NCBI GenBank assembly: GCA_910586725.1
Contig: CAJUJL010000023.1
Coordinates: 1-46,749 of the forward strand
Reading direction: 5' to 3'
Length of the DNA stretch: 46,749 bases
Source: an uncultured Lachnospiraceae bacterium
Lineage (GTDB): Bacteria; Bacillota; Clostridia; Lachnospirales; Lachnospiraceae
In this document: piece by piece, positions 33,559 through 41,335 of the stretch
Layout: each line of letters starts with the position of its first letter
Position numbering within the stretch: the first letter of the stretch is position 1
Notes under the pieces: generated by a model
Told to the model about the DNA's origin: nothing
Databases searched by the model: none
What the model saw: only the letters and a program-made list of their open reading frames with translations
Program-made: the position numbers and the translations under genes

Positions 33559-34059
33559 ATGCAGAATAACAAAAAATTAAAATGGACGCTTTTTGCAGGA
33601 TTTATTATGACAGTTTGTTTTATGGCACAGTTCAAACTGCAGGCGGAAAGCGCGGACACCTTTATTTCACCGGAGTGTGTGGCATACTGCGAGGAAATCG
33701 GAAAACAATATGCGATTTGTCCTGAGCTGTTGGAGGCTATTATGGAATCGGAGTCGTCCGGTAATCCAAGAGCGCAGAACGGAAATTGTAAAGGGTTGAT
33801 GCAGATCAATGTAAATTACCATCGAAATCGGATGAATAAACTTGGCGTAACGGATATTTATGATGAAAGAAGCAATATTTTACTGGCGGCGGATTATCTT
33901 TCGGAACTGTTTTTGGAATACGGAGATTTAGGTACGGTGCTTATGTTGTATAACGGCAGCAGAAATGCATTGGGACGCGGAAGAGAAGGGGATTATACCG
34001 AATACGCAATGAAAATTATGAAGCGTTCGGAACAGCTGGAACGTCTGCATCAGAAGTAG
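33559..34059 (+). CDS. Small lytic transglycosylase
   Basis: The 166-aa product is an exported SLT-type muramidase that cleaves glycan strands. An N-terminal signal or anchor helix (about 8-26) precedes the catalytic domain. The catalytic Glu is in EAIMESESSGNPRAQ near residue 58, followed by GLMQINVNYH and a C-terminal LMLYNGSRNALGRG, the typical GLMQ and YN motifs. TGGGAGG precedes the ATG. Between an amidase gene and a membrane coiled-coil gene, it is part of a cell-wall cluster. Confidence 0.9.
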   Translation: MQNNKKLKWTLFAGFIMTVCFMAQFKLQAESADTFISPECVAYCEEIGKQYAICPELLEAIMESESSGNPRAQNGNCKGLMQINVNYHRNRMNKLGVTDIYDERSNILLAADYLSELFLEYGDLGTVLMLYNGSRNALGRGREGDYTEYAMKIMKRSEQLERLHQK

Positions 34060-34071
34060 CATCCTTTAGGA

Positions 34072-34100
34072 TTGATTTTCCGGCATGATTTTACTATAAT
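34072..34100 (+). promoter_or_regulatory. Sigma-A promoter of the 34143 gene
   Basis: TTGATT, a 17-bp spacer and TATAAT lie 42 bases before the ATG. Confidence 0.7.
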
Positions 34101-34142
34101 GATAACAGGAATTATCAGGGGTACGGCAGACAGGAGGAGAGT

Positions 34143-34742
34143 ATGATAAAAACACCTTTTGAAGCGGGAGGATTCGCGTTTTCAAGTGAAAAAATGATGG
34201 AAAAGGCGGTAAAAGAAGGGGAAGGCATACGATATATCAAAAACAGCGTGGATATGAGCGATCCCCAGATGGTTTTTGACGTATATTGCCAGATGGTTTC
34301 ACAGAGACTGTTTGAAACGCCGCCGGGTTATGTTTATTTATATGAACTCAGGGAACTGTTAAGGGCAAATCCGTCAATCAGCAACAGAGATATTCCGCCC
34401 ATTCCCGTGATTGCGTCTGAAAAGGCCGACGTAAAGAGGCCGGCGGAAGCGCAAAGGCGGCAGCAGCCAGCGCAGAAGAAAGTAAAAAACGTTAAAAATA
34501 TAGATTATAAGCCGTGGTTTAAAGCGAGTATTTCGATCAGCGTCATTTTGCTTTTGATCGTGATCGGAATGTTTGCGGTAACGGCTACAAGCGGAAATAT
34601 CAATATCGTCAATTATGAAAACGCGCTGATAGAAAAATATGAGGGCTGGGAGACGAAGCTAAAAGAACGGGAAGAAAAAATAAGAGAGCGTGAGAAGATG
34701 TTTGGCCAGTCTGAGTTTTCGGAGGGGGAAGCAGCCGACTAA
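34143..34742 (+). CDS. Unrecognised single-pass membrane protein with coiled-coil end
   Basis: The 199-aa product has a cytosolic N-terminal domain of about 120 residues with a Lys/Gln/Arg-rich linker, one membrane helix (about 127-148), and an outside tail forming a charged coiled coil (KLKEREEKIREREKM). I recognise no family. The N-terminal part, with DPQMVFDVYCQMVSQRL, looks helical. CAGGAGGAG and a consensus promoter precede it. Its place between lytic enzymes and a response regulator suggests an envelope role, without direct evidence. Confidence 0.75.
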   Translation: MIKTPFEAGGFAFSSEKMMEKAVKEGEGIRYIKNSVDMSDPQMVFDVYCQMVSQRLFETPPGYVYLYELRELLRANPSISNRDIPPIPVIASEKADVKRPAEAQRRQQPAQKKVKNVKNIDYKPWFKASISISVILLLIVIGMFAVTATSGNINIVNYENALIEKYEGWETKLKEREEKIREREKMFGQSEFSEGEAAD

Positions 34743-34817
34743 TATAAATTTTGGAATTCATACTTTTTTCATATTCTTATGATAAATTGTAAAAAAATGA
34801 GAAACGAGGTTGTTGGT

Positions 34818-35501
34818 ATGGATAAAGTTAAAATACTGGTGGTGGATGATGAATCAAGGATGCGTAAATTAGTCAGAGATTTTCTGATTCGTGATAATTT
34901 TGAGGTTTTGGAAGCTGGAGACGGTGAAGAGGCGCTTCACATGTTTTATCATGACAAGGATATAGCGCTGATTATTTTAGACGTGATGATGCCCAAAGTC
35001 AACGGTTGGGATGTCTGCCGGGAAATCAGGGAGATTTCCAAGATACCGATTATCATGCTGACAGCCAAAGGGGAAGAAACCAGTGAACTGCAGGGGTTTG
35101 GACTTGGCGTAGACGAGTATATTTCCAAACCGTTCAGCCCCAAAATACTGGTTGCCCGTATAGAAGCAATTCTGCGGAGAATGAACAGCCATCAAAAGGA
35201 AAATGAGGCTGTGCAAGCCGGCAGAATCGTGATGGATAAAGCAGCCCATCTTGTGACGGTAGACGAAGAAAGAGTGGATTTGAGCTACAAAGAATTTGAA
35301 CTGCTGGGATATTTTATGGAAAATCAGGGGATTGCGCTTTCCAGGGAGAAGATCTTAAACCACGTATGGAATTACGACTATTTTGGAGACGCCAGGACAA
35401 TTGATACGCATGTGAAAAAGCTTCGAAATAAGCTTGGAAAAGGCGGGGAATATATTAAGACAATCTGGGGCATGGGCTATAAGTTCGAGGTGAACGAATA
35501 A
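34818..35501 (+). CDS. Orphan OmpR-family response regulator
   Basis: The 227-aa product has a complete receiver domain (ILVVDDESRMRKLV, LIILDVMMPKVNGWD with the phosphorylated Asp, IPIIMLTAKGEE, DEYISKPFSP) and winged helix (LSYKEFELLGYFMEN, ARTIDTHVKKLRNKLG). The ATG at 34818 follows ACGAGG; an in-frame ATG at 34779 lacks a ribosome binding site. Such regulators normally precede a histidine kinase gene, but none follows here; the next 190 bases hold only a short broken frame. It either uses a distant kinase or has lost its partner. Confidence 0.92.
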   Translation: MDKVKILVVDDESRMRKLVRDFLIRDNFEVLEAGDGEEALHMFYHDKDIALIILDVMMPKVNGWDVCREIREISKIPIIMLTAKGEETSELQGFGLGVDEYISKPFSPKILVARIEAILRRMNSHQKENEAVQAGRIVMDKAAHLVTVDEERVDLSYKEFELLGYFMENQGIALSREKILNHVWNYDYFGDARTIDTHVKKLRNKLGKGGEYIKTIWGMGYKFEVNE

Positions 35502-35529
35502 ATGTGGCATGTGAAATCAGATACGGTAG

Positions 35530-35691
35530 GATAACTGGAAGGAAAATTTTGCATGGGCGCTGCTTTTTGTTTTGGGAATTAGGATGGAAAGCATTACGGC
35601 GATGATCGTTTATGTTCTTGTCATTGAAAAAATTATAAGGTATAAAGGACATCGTTTGTACATAGTGGTAACGCATAAAATATTAAACTGA
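35530..35691 (+). pseudogene. Possible membrane-protein remnant after the orphan regulator
   Basis: One frame stays open for 53 codons between a TAG at 35527 and a TGA at 35689. It reads as a membrane-like segment (NFAWALLFVLGIRMESITAM then a hydrophobic and basic end). There is no good ribosome binding site before its only in-frame ATGs. It could be what is left of a kinase or other membrane gene once paired with the regulator; I cannot name a family. Confidence 0.3.
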
Positions 35692-35723
35692 AAGAGCAGG
35701 GATTTTATACCTTGCTCTTTTTT
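35691..35723 (+). terminator. Intrinsic terminator before the WYL module
   Basis: AAAGAGCAGGG and CCTTGCTCTTT pair over 11 bases with one G-T pair and an 8-nt loop, running into TTTTTT. Confidence 0.85.
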
Positions 35724-35746
35724 AGATTTGACGTCATATGAAATGT

Positions 35747-35779
35747 TGCCATATAGTGTCAGGATTTTGATGGTATTCT
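35747..35779 (+). promoter_or_regulatory. WYL-regulator operator and -10 box, copy 1
   Basis: TGCCA-TATAG-TGTCA (35747-35761) is followed, after AGGAT and further bases, by TATTCT at 35774-35779. The operator sits where a -35 box would be. The same arrangement occurs at 36743. Confidence 0.65.
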
Positions 35780-35800
35780 ATGATCATGGAGGAATTGGTC

Positions 35801-36694
35801 ATGCGGGAGAGCAGATTATTTAAAATTGTGTATCATTTACTTGATAAAGGAGGGGCTACCGCTCCGGAATTAGCAGAAAAATTCGAAGTGTCTGTAAGGA
35901 CGATTTACAGGGATATTGACGCTCTAAGCGGCGCGGGTATTCCTGTTTATGCTGAGGCAGGGCGAAATGGAGGCATTTATCTGATGAATGATTTTGTTTT
36001 GGATAAGGCGGCGCTGTCAGAAGAAGAAAAGCAGGAAATTCTAACAGCTTTACAAAGTATCAGCTCTATGAACAATATTGGCAGCAATCAAACCCTGCAA
36101 AAGCTTTCTGCAATTTTTCATATGAGTTCGGAAAACTGGCTTGAAGTGGATTTTTCCAGATGGGGCAATCATGGAACGGACCATGAGAAATTTGAGCTGC
36201 TAAAATCAGCGGTAATTCATCAGAAGTGCGTGAAAATAACGTATGCAAATTCCTGCGGAACAATGAGTGAAAGAATTGTCCAGCCGTTAAAAATGGCATA
36301 TAAGTCAATGTCGTGGTACTTAAAAGCCTATTGCACAAAAAAACAGGATTATCGCATTTTTAAGCTGACGCGCATGATAGATTTGGAAATCCTCACGGAA
36401 AGCTTTTGCAAAAGATCTTTTCCGGAGTTGGATGAGACGCCGGGACGAGCTTATAACACAATTGTACTGTGTTTCCCGAAAAATATGGCCTATCGCGTTT
36501 ACGATGAATTTGATAAAACATGGGTAAGCAAAAATGAAAACGGAGATTTTATCGTATCTGTTGAAATGCCGGAGGATGAATGGCTAATAGGGTATTTATT
36601 ATCATTCGGAACGCAGGTAGATATTATAGAGCCTGTATATCTGCGAGACATCGTGGCAGAACAGGCAAAGAAAATCTACGAGAAATATTTTTAG
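35801..36694 (+). CDS. YafY-family WYL transcriptional regulator
   Basis: The 297-aa product has an N-terminal winged helix (ATAPELAEKFEVSVRTIYRDI near 20-40, GRNGGIYL for the wing) and a C-terminal ligand-sensing WYL domain (about 130-220, KMAYKSMSWYLKAYC) with a WCX-type end. I choose the ATG at 35801, preceded by GGAGGAATT; frames from 35780 lack a site. It very likely controls itself and the 36816-38022 genes through matching operators at both promoters. The inducer is unknown; WYL proteins often sense nucleic acids or small ligands. Confidence 0.9.
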   Translation: MRESRLFKIVYHLLDKGGATAPELAEKFEVSVRTIYRDIDALSGAGIPVYAEAGRNGGIYLMNDFVLDKAALSEEEKQEILTALQSISSMNNIGSNQTLQKLSAIFHMSSENWLEVDFSRWGNHGTDHEKFELLKSAVIHQKCVKITYANSCGTMSERIVQPLKMAYKSMSWYLKAYCTKKQDYRIFKLTRMIDLEILTESFCKRSFPELDETPGRAYNTIVLCFPKNMAYRVYDEFDKTWVSKNENGDFIVSVEMPEDEWLIGYLLSFGTQVDIIEPVYLRDIVAEQAKKIYEKYF

Positions 36695-36742
36695 GTGAAA
36701 CGGACGAATGGCCGTGACGGGGCGCCCGGAGGGCGTAAAACA

Positions 36743-36775
36743 TGACATAGGGTGTCAGGATATGTGTGATATAAT
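36743..36775 (+). promoter_or_regulatory. WYL-regulator operator and -10 box, copy 2
   Basis: TGACA-TAGGG-TGTCA (36743-36757) is a perfect inverted repeat followed by AGGAT and, 12 bases after the last A, TATAAT (36770-36775). Spacing equals that of the site at 35747. Confidence 0.7.
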
Positions 36776-36815
36776 TTGCCTGTAAATTTTACTTGAGAAA
36801 GGGGGGATACTGAAC

Positions 36816-37439
36816 ATGAAACATGAATGGAAAAAGCAGGAAAAAGAAATATACGGTGTAAAAACAAAACCCTGCGCGATTGATATTCCTGTCTTGAACT
36901 ATATCATTCTTTCCGGCAGTGGAAATCCTAATGATAAAATTTTTTCAGATAAGGTTGCCGTTTTGTTTTCGATCGCTTATAAAATAAAAATGGCATATAA
37001 AGCGCTTGCCGAAAAAAGCAGCGAAATTACAGATTATTCCGTATATCCTTTAGAAGGAATATGGAGTATGGACTCTGAAAAAGAATATCTGGTAAAAGAA
37101 GAATTGCAGTACCGCATTATGATACGGCAGCCAGATTTTATTACCGGAGAAATGTTTGAGAATGCAAGAGAGGCAGTCAGGAACTGGAAATGTAATCCAT
37201 ATCTCACAGATGTTTCTTTTGAAACAATCTGCGATGGCAAATGTATCCAAGTACTGCACAAAGGCTCCTTTGATGACGAGCCCGCGTCATTTGAGATTAT
37301 GGATGCATATTGTATGGAACATGGTTACAGGCGTATGGGAAAAGAACACCGTGAAATATATTTGAATCATGCCAACCGTACAGAAACATCCAACTTAAAA
37401 ACCATATTGAGATACAAAGTTACAGATATGGAGAACTGA
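36816..37439 (+). CDS. GyrI-like small-molecule-binding protein
   Basis: The 207-aa product belongs to the GyrI-like (SbmC/BmrR effector domain) group, which binds drugs or other small molecules and in some members hydrolyses or sequesters toxins. Characteristic parts are the opening WKKQEKEIYGVK, YIILSGSGNPND, YPLEGIWSM and the end GYRRMGKEHREIYL. It has no DNA-binding domain. GAAAGGGGGG precedes the ATG. It shares an operator with the WYL regulator gene upstream and is followed after 34 bases by a ClbS/DfsB gene. A stress or genotoxin response is inferred. Confidence 0.87.
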   Translation: MKHEWKKQEKEIYGVKTKPCAIDIPVLNYIILSGSGNPNDKIFSDKVAVLFSIAYKIKMAYKALAEKSSEITDYSVYPLEGIWSMDSEKEYLVKEELQYRIMIRQPDFITGEMFENAREAVRNWKCNPYLTDVSFETICDGKCIQVLHKGSFDDEPASFEIMDAYCMEHGYRRMGKEHREIYLNHANRTETSNLKTILRYKVTDMEN

Positions 37440-37473
37440 TAACATACGATTATGAAAACGAAAGGAACTATAT

Positions 37474-38022
37474 ATGAGCAGACCAACAACAAAAACAGAT
37501 TTACTGACAGCCGCAGCCGCCAATTATGAAAAGCTAAATGCGCTTGTTTCCGGATTAACAGAAAAAGAATTATCCACTTCCTTTGATTTTTCGCATGATG
37601 AAAAAAAGAAAGAGGCCCACTGGAAAAGAGATAAAAATCTTCGCGATATTTTCATCCATCTCTATGAATGGCACCGGCTTTTGTTAAACTGGGTATCTTC
37701 CAATCAGAATGGCAATCAGAAACCGTTTCTTCCGGAGCCTTATAATTGGAAAACCTATGGAAATATGAATGTGGAATTTTGGGACAAACACCAGTCCACG
37801 CCATTAGAAGAAGCGAAGAGTATGTTTCAGAAATCTCATGGCGAGGTAATAAAACTGGCGGAAACGTTTTCAAATGAGGAATTGTTTTCGAAAGGCGTTT
37901 ATAAATGGGCAGGGGGAAGTACCCTGGGTTCATATTTTGTCAGCGTTACCGCAAGTCACTATGACTGGGCAATGAAAAAACTGAAAGCACACAGGAAAAA
38001 TTGCGCCAACAGGCAGGGATGA
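37474..38022 (+). CDS. ClbS/DfsB-family four-helix protein
   Basis: The 182-aa product matches the ClbS/DfsB family (DinB-like four-helix bundle). ClbS protects colibactin producers by hydrolysing the toxin's cyclopropane; most members have no known substrate. Typical parts are the start SRPTTKTDLL, DIFIHLYEWHRLLLNW, LPEPYNWKTYGNMN and WAGGSTLGSYF. GAAAGGAAC precedes the ATG. It follows the GyrI-like gene by 34 bases, probably in one operon under the WYL regulator. The pairing suggests a small-molecule or DNA-damage protection module. The Asn/Arg-rich C-terminal end may be an extension. Confidence 0.87.
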   Translation: MSRPTTKTDLLTAAAANYEKLNALVSGLTEKELSTSFDFSHDEKKKEAHWKRDKNLRDIFIHLYEWHRLLLNWVSSNQNGNQKPFLPEPYNWKTYGNMNVEFWDKHQSTPLEEAKSMFQKSHGEVIKLAETFSNEELFSKGVYKWAGGSTLGSYFVSVTASHYDWAMKKLKAHRKNCANRQG

Positions 38023-38061
38023 CATTCATGCATTCAAACGGACCATTCATGAAGCAGACGT

Positions 38062-38088
38062 TACAAATCCTCTTGATTTTTCCGATAA
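38062..38088 (+). promoter_or_regulatory. Sigma-28-like promoter candidate
   Basis: TACA, 15 bases, then TCCGATAA resembles the sigma-28 consensus TAAA-N15-GCCGATAA with one mismatch in each half, 41 bases before the MGINGIG gene. No good sigma-A promoter is visible there. Confidence 0.35.
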
Positions 38089-38129
38089 GTAATATGGAAG
38101 AATCTTGAATAATAATGGAGGATGGGAAA

Positions 38130-38642
38130 ATGGGCATTAACGGAATAGGGACAGCAGGATATTCACTGGCAGGATATGCGGCGAGAGAAGCAGAAAGAAA
38201 TACCGAATCCGGGATTGCGGAATTTATGGAAACAGCGGTGGATACGGAAGCGCAGGATAAAGTAACCAATTGTGAAGAAAAGGCCTTTGAGATGGTTGGC
38301 CCCAATGCTTTGCAGGAAGTAAAGGACGCATGGATGGAAGCCGCCAAAGAAGTAAATGCGAATGGTTTGGGAATCCAGAGGAATGGAATGCTGACCCATA
38401 TATCGCAGATGATGGTGCAGCGGTTAAACAAAACGCTGAAAGGCGAAACAGAAAATTTTGATATTCTGGGGGATAGTGTAGGATCTGCAATCCAGGCAAC
38501 AAAACAGGCGCTTTACAACCTGGAGCATCCCATAGTATATACGCCCAGGAGCATAGAAGTTCAGGAGGCGCGCATCAAAGAAAGAGAATTTTACAACGTG
38601 TTTTTAGAGAAGTTAAATCAGTTGCAGGAAGGCATATTTTAA
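38130..38642 (+). CDS. MGINGIG-type protein of unknown function
   Basis: The 170-aa product begins MGINGIGTAGYSLAGYAARE, with no signal peptide or membrane helix. It is largely helical with a conserved-looking core (MVGPNALQEVKDAWMEAA, ISQMMVQRLNKTL). The Met-x-Ile-x-Gly-Ile-Gly start is shared with the product of 43473-44186 (MAISGIGSNYNNVYE), suggesting a common tag. I know no function for the family, which I associate with Lachnospiraceae. AATGGAGGATG precedes the ATG at 38130, and a sigma-28-like site lies upstream. A decayed TetR gene follows directly. Confidence 0.75.
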   Translation: MGINGIGTAGYSLAGYAAREAERNTESGIAEFMETAVDTEAQDKVTNCEEKAFEMVGPNALQEVKDAWMEAAKEVNANGLGIQRNGMLTHISQMMVQRLNKTLKGETENFDILGDSVGSAIQATKQALYNLEHPIVYTPRSIEVQEARIKEREFYNVFLEKLNQLQEGIF

Positions 38643-38646
38643 ATAA

Positions 38647-39024
38647 GCTGCAGAGCGCCGGGGATGGTCTGCCATCAATATTCGTTCCGTTGCAGCGGCC
38701 TGTGGGGTATCGATAGGTTTCATTTACAATTATTTTGATTCAAAAGCAGCGCTGGTAAGCACCACGGTAGAAAGCGTATGGTGCGAAATTTTCCATCTGC
38801 CGGTGGATGGGAAACGCAAAATGCAGCAGACCTGGCAGTATATTTCAGACGGGCTGCTTTTTGTCTTACAGAATGACTCCAGAATCCGGCCCGACGCCTT
38901 TACGGAGCAGTTTACAGCGGAAGGATGTGCGGACATTTTGTTTTCTCTGATGTTGTCCGCTTTGCTGCGGCAGGATTACAATCCCGCCGCTGTACTGGAA
39001 ATTGTAAGGAGGATGCTTTATTAA
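38647..39024 (+). pseudogene. N-terminally truncated TetR-family regulator
   Basis: From the stop at 38644 the frame is open to 39024 and encodes a TetR recognition region (SVAAACGVSIGFIYNYF then DSKAALV) followed by a ligand domain. The initiator and first ~20 residues of the helix-turn-helix domain are gone; only a late GTG at 38803 exists. The break lies 4 bases after the MGINGIG gene, suggesting that gene or a deletion displaced the front. TetR genes of this kind normally sit before a membrane-protein gene, which is also broken here. Confidence 0.75.
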
Positions 39025-39091
39025 ATTTATGTCGGGCTGTTGATTTTTTATCCCTGAAATTGAACCATGTTCACTGAAAGGAGAAGAAACT

Positions 39092-39679
39092 ATGCAAGCA
39101 ATCGTTGAAACTCTGTTTGATGCCGTTTATCTGCTTTCTGTTATTACCATCGGGATTTTGATTCCCCGCGCCTTTGCCCTTTGTAACACCGGTCTTGAAA
39201 ATTACACGGTTTCTCTGGGCATGGGGAAGTGGATCACATCGGTTACGATGACGATTTTTTATGTGCTGCTTTACTATGTCTGGCGTCAGAGATATAAGAT
39301 CAACGGCAAGGGCGTCCTTACCGCCGCGGTATACGGCCTGGCGGGCGTGCGGATTGGGCTGTGCATGGATGCCCCAAAACCAGTGGCTCCATTCCAAATC
39401 TCCCATCTCCTGGGGCGTCTACCGCAATATTCCGTTCGCCCTGCTGGGATTTCTGGTCATTGCGCTGTTTTATCACAGTGCAAAAAGTTCCGGGGATCAG
39501 GCCTGAACCTGACCGCTGTGATGCTTGTCGTACGGGGCGTGGCCCAGATACAATTGCCTGCTCTCTCTTCGGGTATGAATGCGGCAATCTCCGGTATGGC
39601 AGGGATCGGACATATCACGCTTGGCGTAAGCCTTACGCTTTTGCTGGTGCAAATCAGGCGCAGCGTGTTGGAAGCGTAG
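39092..39679 (+). pseudogene. Frameshifted membrane protein gene
   Basis: The frame starts well (AAAGGAG, ATG at 39092) with membrane helices LLSVITIGILI and VTMTIFYVLLYYV. After RIGLC near 39364 the protein-like continuation shifts by one base: MPQNQWLHSKSPISWGVYRN plus a membrane helix (FALLGFLVIALFY) is in the +1 frame until a TGA at 39504. A single extra G near 39367 restores it. From memory, intact relatives have more residues between TIGIL and PRAFALC, so an internal deletion is also likely. The 3' part to 39679 encodes helix-like sequence in the first frame. Confidence 0.7.
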
Positions 39680-39718
39680 CTTTCATTATGAAATCTGTGT
39701 TTGGGAGGAAGGTAAAAT

Positions 39719-40411
39719 ATGAAAGAGGAATGTTTAATATGCGAAGATTTGCTTGAATATCTGGAGAAGGATGAGATTATGGAGTGCGCCATATGTCATA
39801 GGAAAGAAAGCAGCAAAACCAGATGTAAAAAAGGCCATTATATATGTAATGCGTGCCATACGGAGGGAATGGATGTCATAGTCGGAATGTGTCTGAAAGA
39901 AACTTCAAAAAATCCGGTCGAGATCATAGAGAAGATGATGGAACAGCCATTCTGCCATATGCATGGACCAGAACACCACGTCATGGTCGGTTCGGCTTTG
40001 TTGACAGCGTATAAAAATGCCGGAGGAGACATTGATCTGCAGCAGACGCTGGTTGAGATGATGAACAGGGGAAAAAGCGTTCCCGGCGGAGCCTGCGGGT
40101 TTTGGGGAGCTTGCGGAGCCGGCATTAGTGCGGGCATGTTTGTGTCGATTATTACGAAGTCTACGCCTTTGGCTGTCGAACCTTTTAGGCTTTCCCATCT
40201 GATGACCGCAAAGGCTTTGGGAGAGATAGGGCTGGCTGGCGGGCCTCGCTGCTGTAAGAGGGATTCTTACCTGTCACTCCTTGCGGCCATTGATTTTGTC
40301 AGGGAGCATTTGGGAATTGAAATGGAAAAGCAGGAAACAGTATGCAGTCATTCCGCGCAAAATAACCAATGTATGGGAAAACACTGTCCGTTTGCAAAAG
40401 TGAACCATTAG
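39719..40411 (+). CDS. Cys-rich DUF5714-like protein
   Basis: The 230-aa product begins with a zinc-ribbon-like part (CAICHRKESSKTRCKKGHYI, CNACHTEGMDV) and continues with a domain that includes FCHMHGPEHHVMVGSALL, GGACGFWGACGAGISAGMF, GGPRCCKRDSYLSL and a final CMGKHCPFA. This matches my recollection of DUF5714, a conserved family of anaerobes with no assigned activity; the many Cys and His suggest metal or Fe-S binding. GGGAGGAAG precedes the ATG. It follows a broken membrane-protein gene and a broken TetR gene and appears to be the intact survivor of that operon. Confidence 0.78.
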   Translation: MKEECLICEDLLEYLEKDEIMECAICHRKESSKTRCKKGHYICNACHTEGMDVIVGMCLKETSKNPVEIIEKMMEQPFCHMHGPEHHVMVGSALLTAYKNAGGDIDLQQTLVEMMNRGKSVPGGACGFWGACGAGISAGMFVSIITKSTPLAVEPFRLSHLMTAKALGEIGLAGGPRCCKRDSYLSLLAAIDFVREHLGIEMEKQETVCSHSAQNNQCMGKHCPFAKVNH

Positions 40412-40533
40412 GATAGATCCTTTTTCGCCCTGAAATGGGGGTGGTATGCGTTTCGCAGAGCTAACCGTCTCATATCGGACAAATGGCGAAAAACTTTAGA
40501 CTTGTTTTGGAATTTCCGCACTGTGTTTCTGCC

Positions 40534-40601
40534 TTTCGTTCCCAAAAAGTGGTCGTTTCGTTCCTTATGACCGAAAAACGGAAAATTTCTGCCGATATAA
40601 G
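40534..40601 (+). promoter_or_regulatory. Direct-repeat LytTR binding site and promoter candidate
   Basis: TTTCGTTCC occurs at 40534-40542 and 40556-40564, exactly 22 bases (two helical turns) apart, the layout used by AgrA/VirR-type LytTR regulators. A weak -10 box TATAAG lies at 40596-40601. The LytTR regulator gene starts at 40637, so self-activation is likely. Confidence 0.55.
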
Positions 40602-40636
40602 AAATGAATGCCGATATGGATTTGAGGTGGTGTATT

Positions 40637-41335
40637 TTGGAAATAGCAGTTGTAGATGATGAAAAAGCAATCCGGGAGCATATCTGCGCCCTGATTAAAA
40701 AACAGCAGCCGGGGAGTCATATAGAAGCCTATACTGTGGGCGAGGAGCTGCTTGCATCACAGAAACGGTTTGACCTTGTTTTCCTTGATATACAGATGGA
40801 GGGCATGAATGGCATAGAGGCGGCAAAAAAACTGCGGGAACAGCAGACGGATACTGTTCTGGTATTCATTACAGGTATCAAGGACTATGTGTTTGACGCG
40901 CTTGATCTTTATGCGTTCCAGTACCTGTTAAAGCCCATAGACGAGAGAAAATTTGCGGAGGCGCTGGAAAGGGCGGCGAGGGAGGCCGCAAGCAAGAAAG
41001 AGCGTCGTGTGCTGTTCATCAAGTCGCGGAATCTTACCCTTGACCAGTCAGAAATTCTGTATATTGAGAGCAGGGCAAAAAAAGCAGAGATACACACCGC
41101 AAGACAGACGATAGAAATTTATGCGGCAATGGATGAACTGGAAGGGCAGCTTGGGGAGGAATTTTACCGCTGCCACCGTGCATATCTCGTGAACATGGAT
41201 TGCATCACGGAATATGACAGCCAGAGCATAACCCTTACGAATGGCGACAGGGTGTATTTGACGAAAAAGAAGTATGGTGAGTTTGTAAAAGCCTATATGT
41301 GGCATCTGCAGAACGGGGGCGTATCCAGTGTTTAA
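40637..41335 (+). CDS. LytTR-family response regulator (AgrA/LytR type)
   Basis: The 232-aa product has a receiver domain (IAVVDDEKAIREHI, LVFLDIQMEGMNGIEA with the phosphorylated Asp near 55, VFITGIKDYVF, YLLKPIDERKF) and a LytTR DNA-binding domain (LYIESRAKKAEIHT, FYRCHRAYLVNMDCI). I place the start at the TTG at 40637, seven bases after TGAGGTGG; in-frame ATGs at 40604 and 40616 have no ribosome binding site. The kinase gene overlaps by 8 bases. Likely target: the direct repeats at 40534-40564. Confidence 0.92.
   Translation: MEIAVVDDEKAIREHICALIKKQQPGSHIEAYTVGEELLASQKRFDLVFLDIQMEGMNGIEAAKKLREQQTDTVLVFITGIKDYVFDALDLYAFQYLLKPIDERKFAEALERAAREAASKKERRVLFIKSRNLTLDQSEILYIESRAKKAEIHTARQTIEIYAAMDELEGQLGEEFYRCHRAYLVNMDCITEYDSQSITLTNGDRVYLTKKKYGEFVKAYMWHLQNGGVSSV

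Noticed and set aside
39361..39756. 131-codon frame across the broken membrane gene
   Set aside because: It has low-complexity, non-protein-like sequence and overlaps the start of the DUF5714-like gene; the protein-like frames are the other two.
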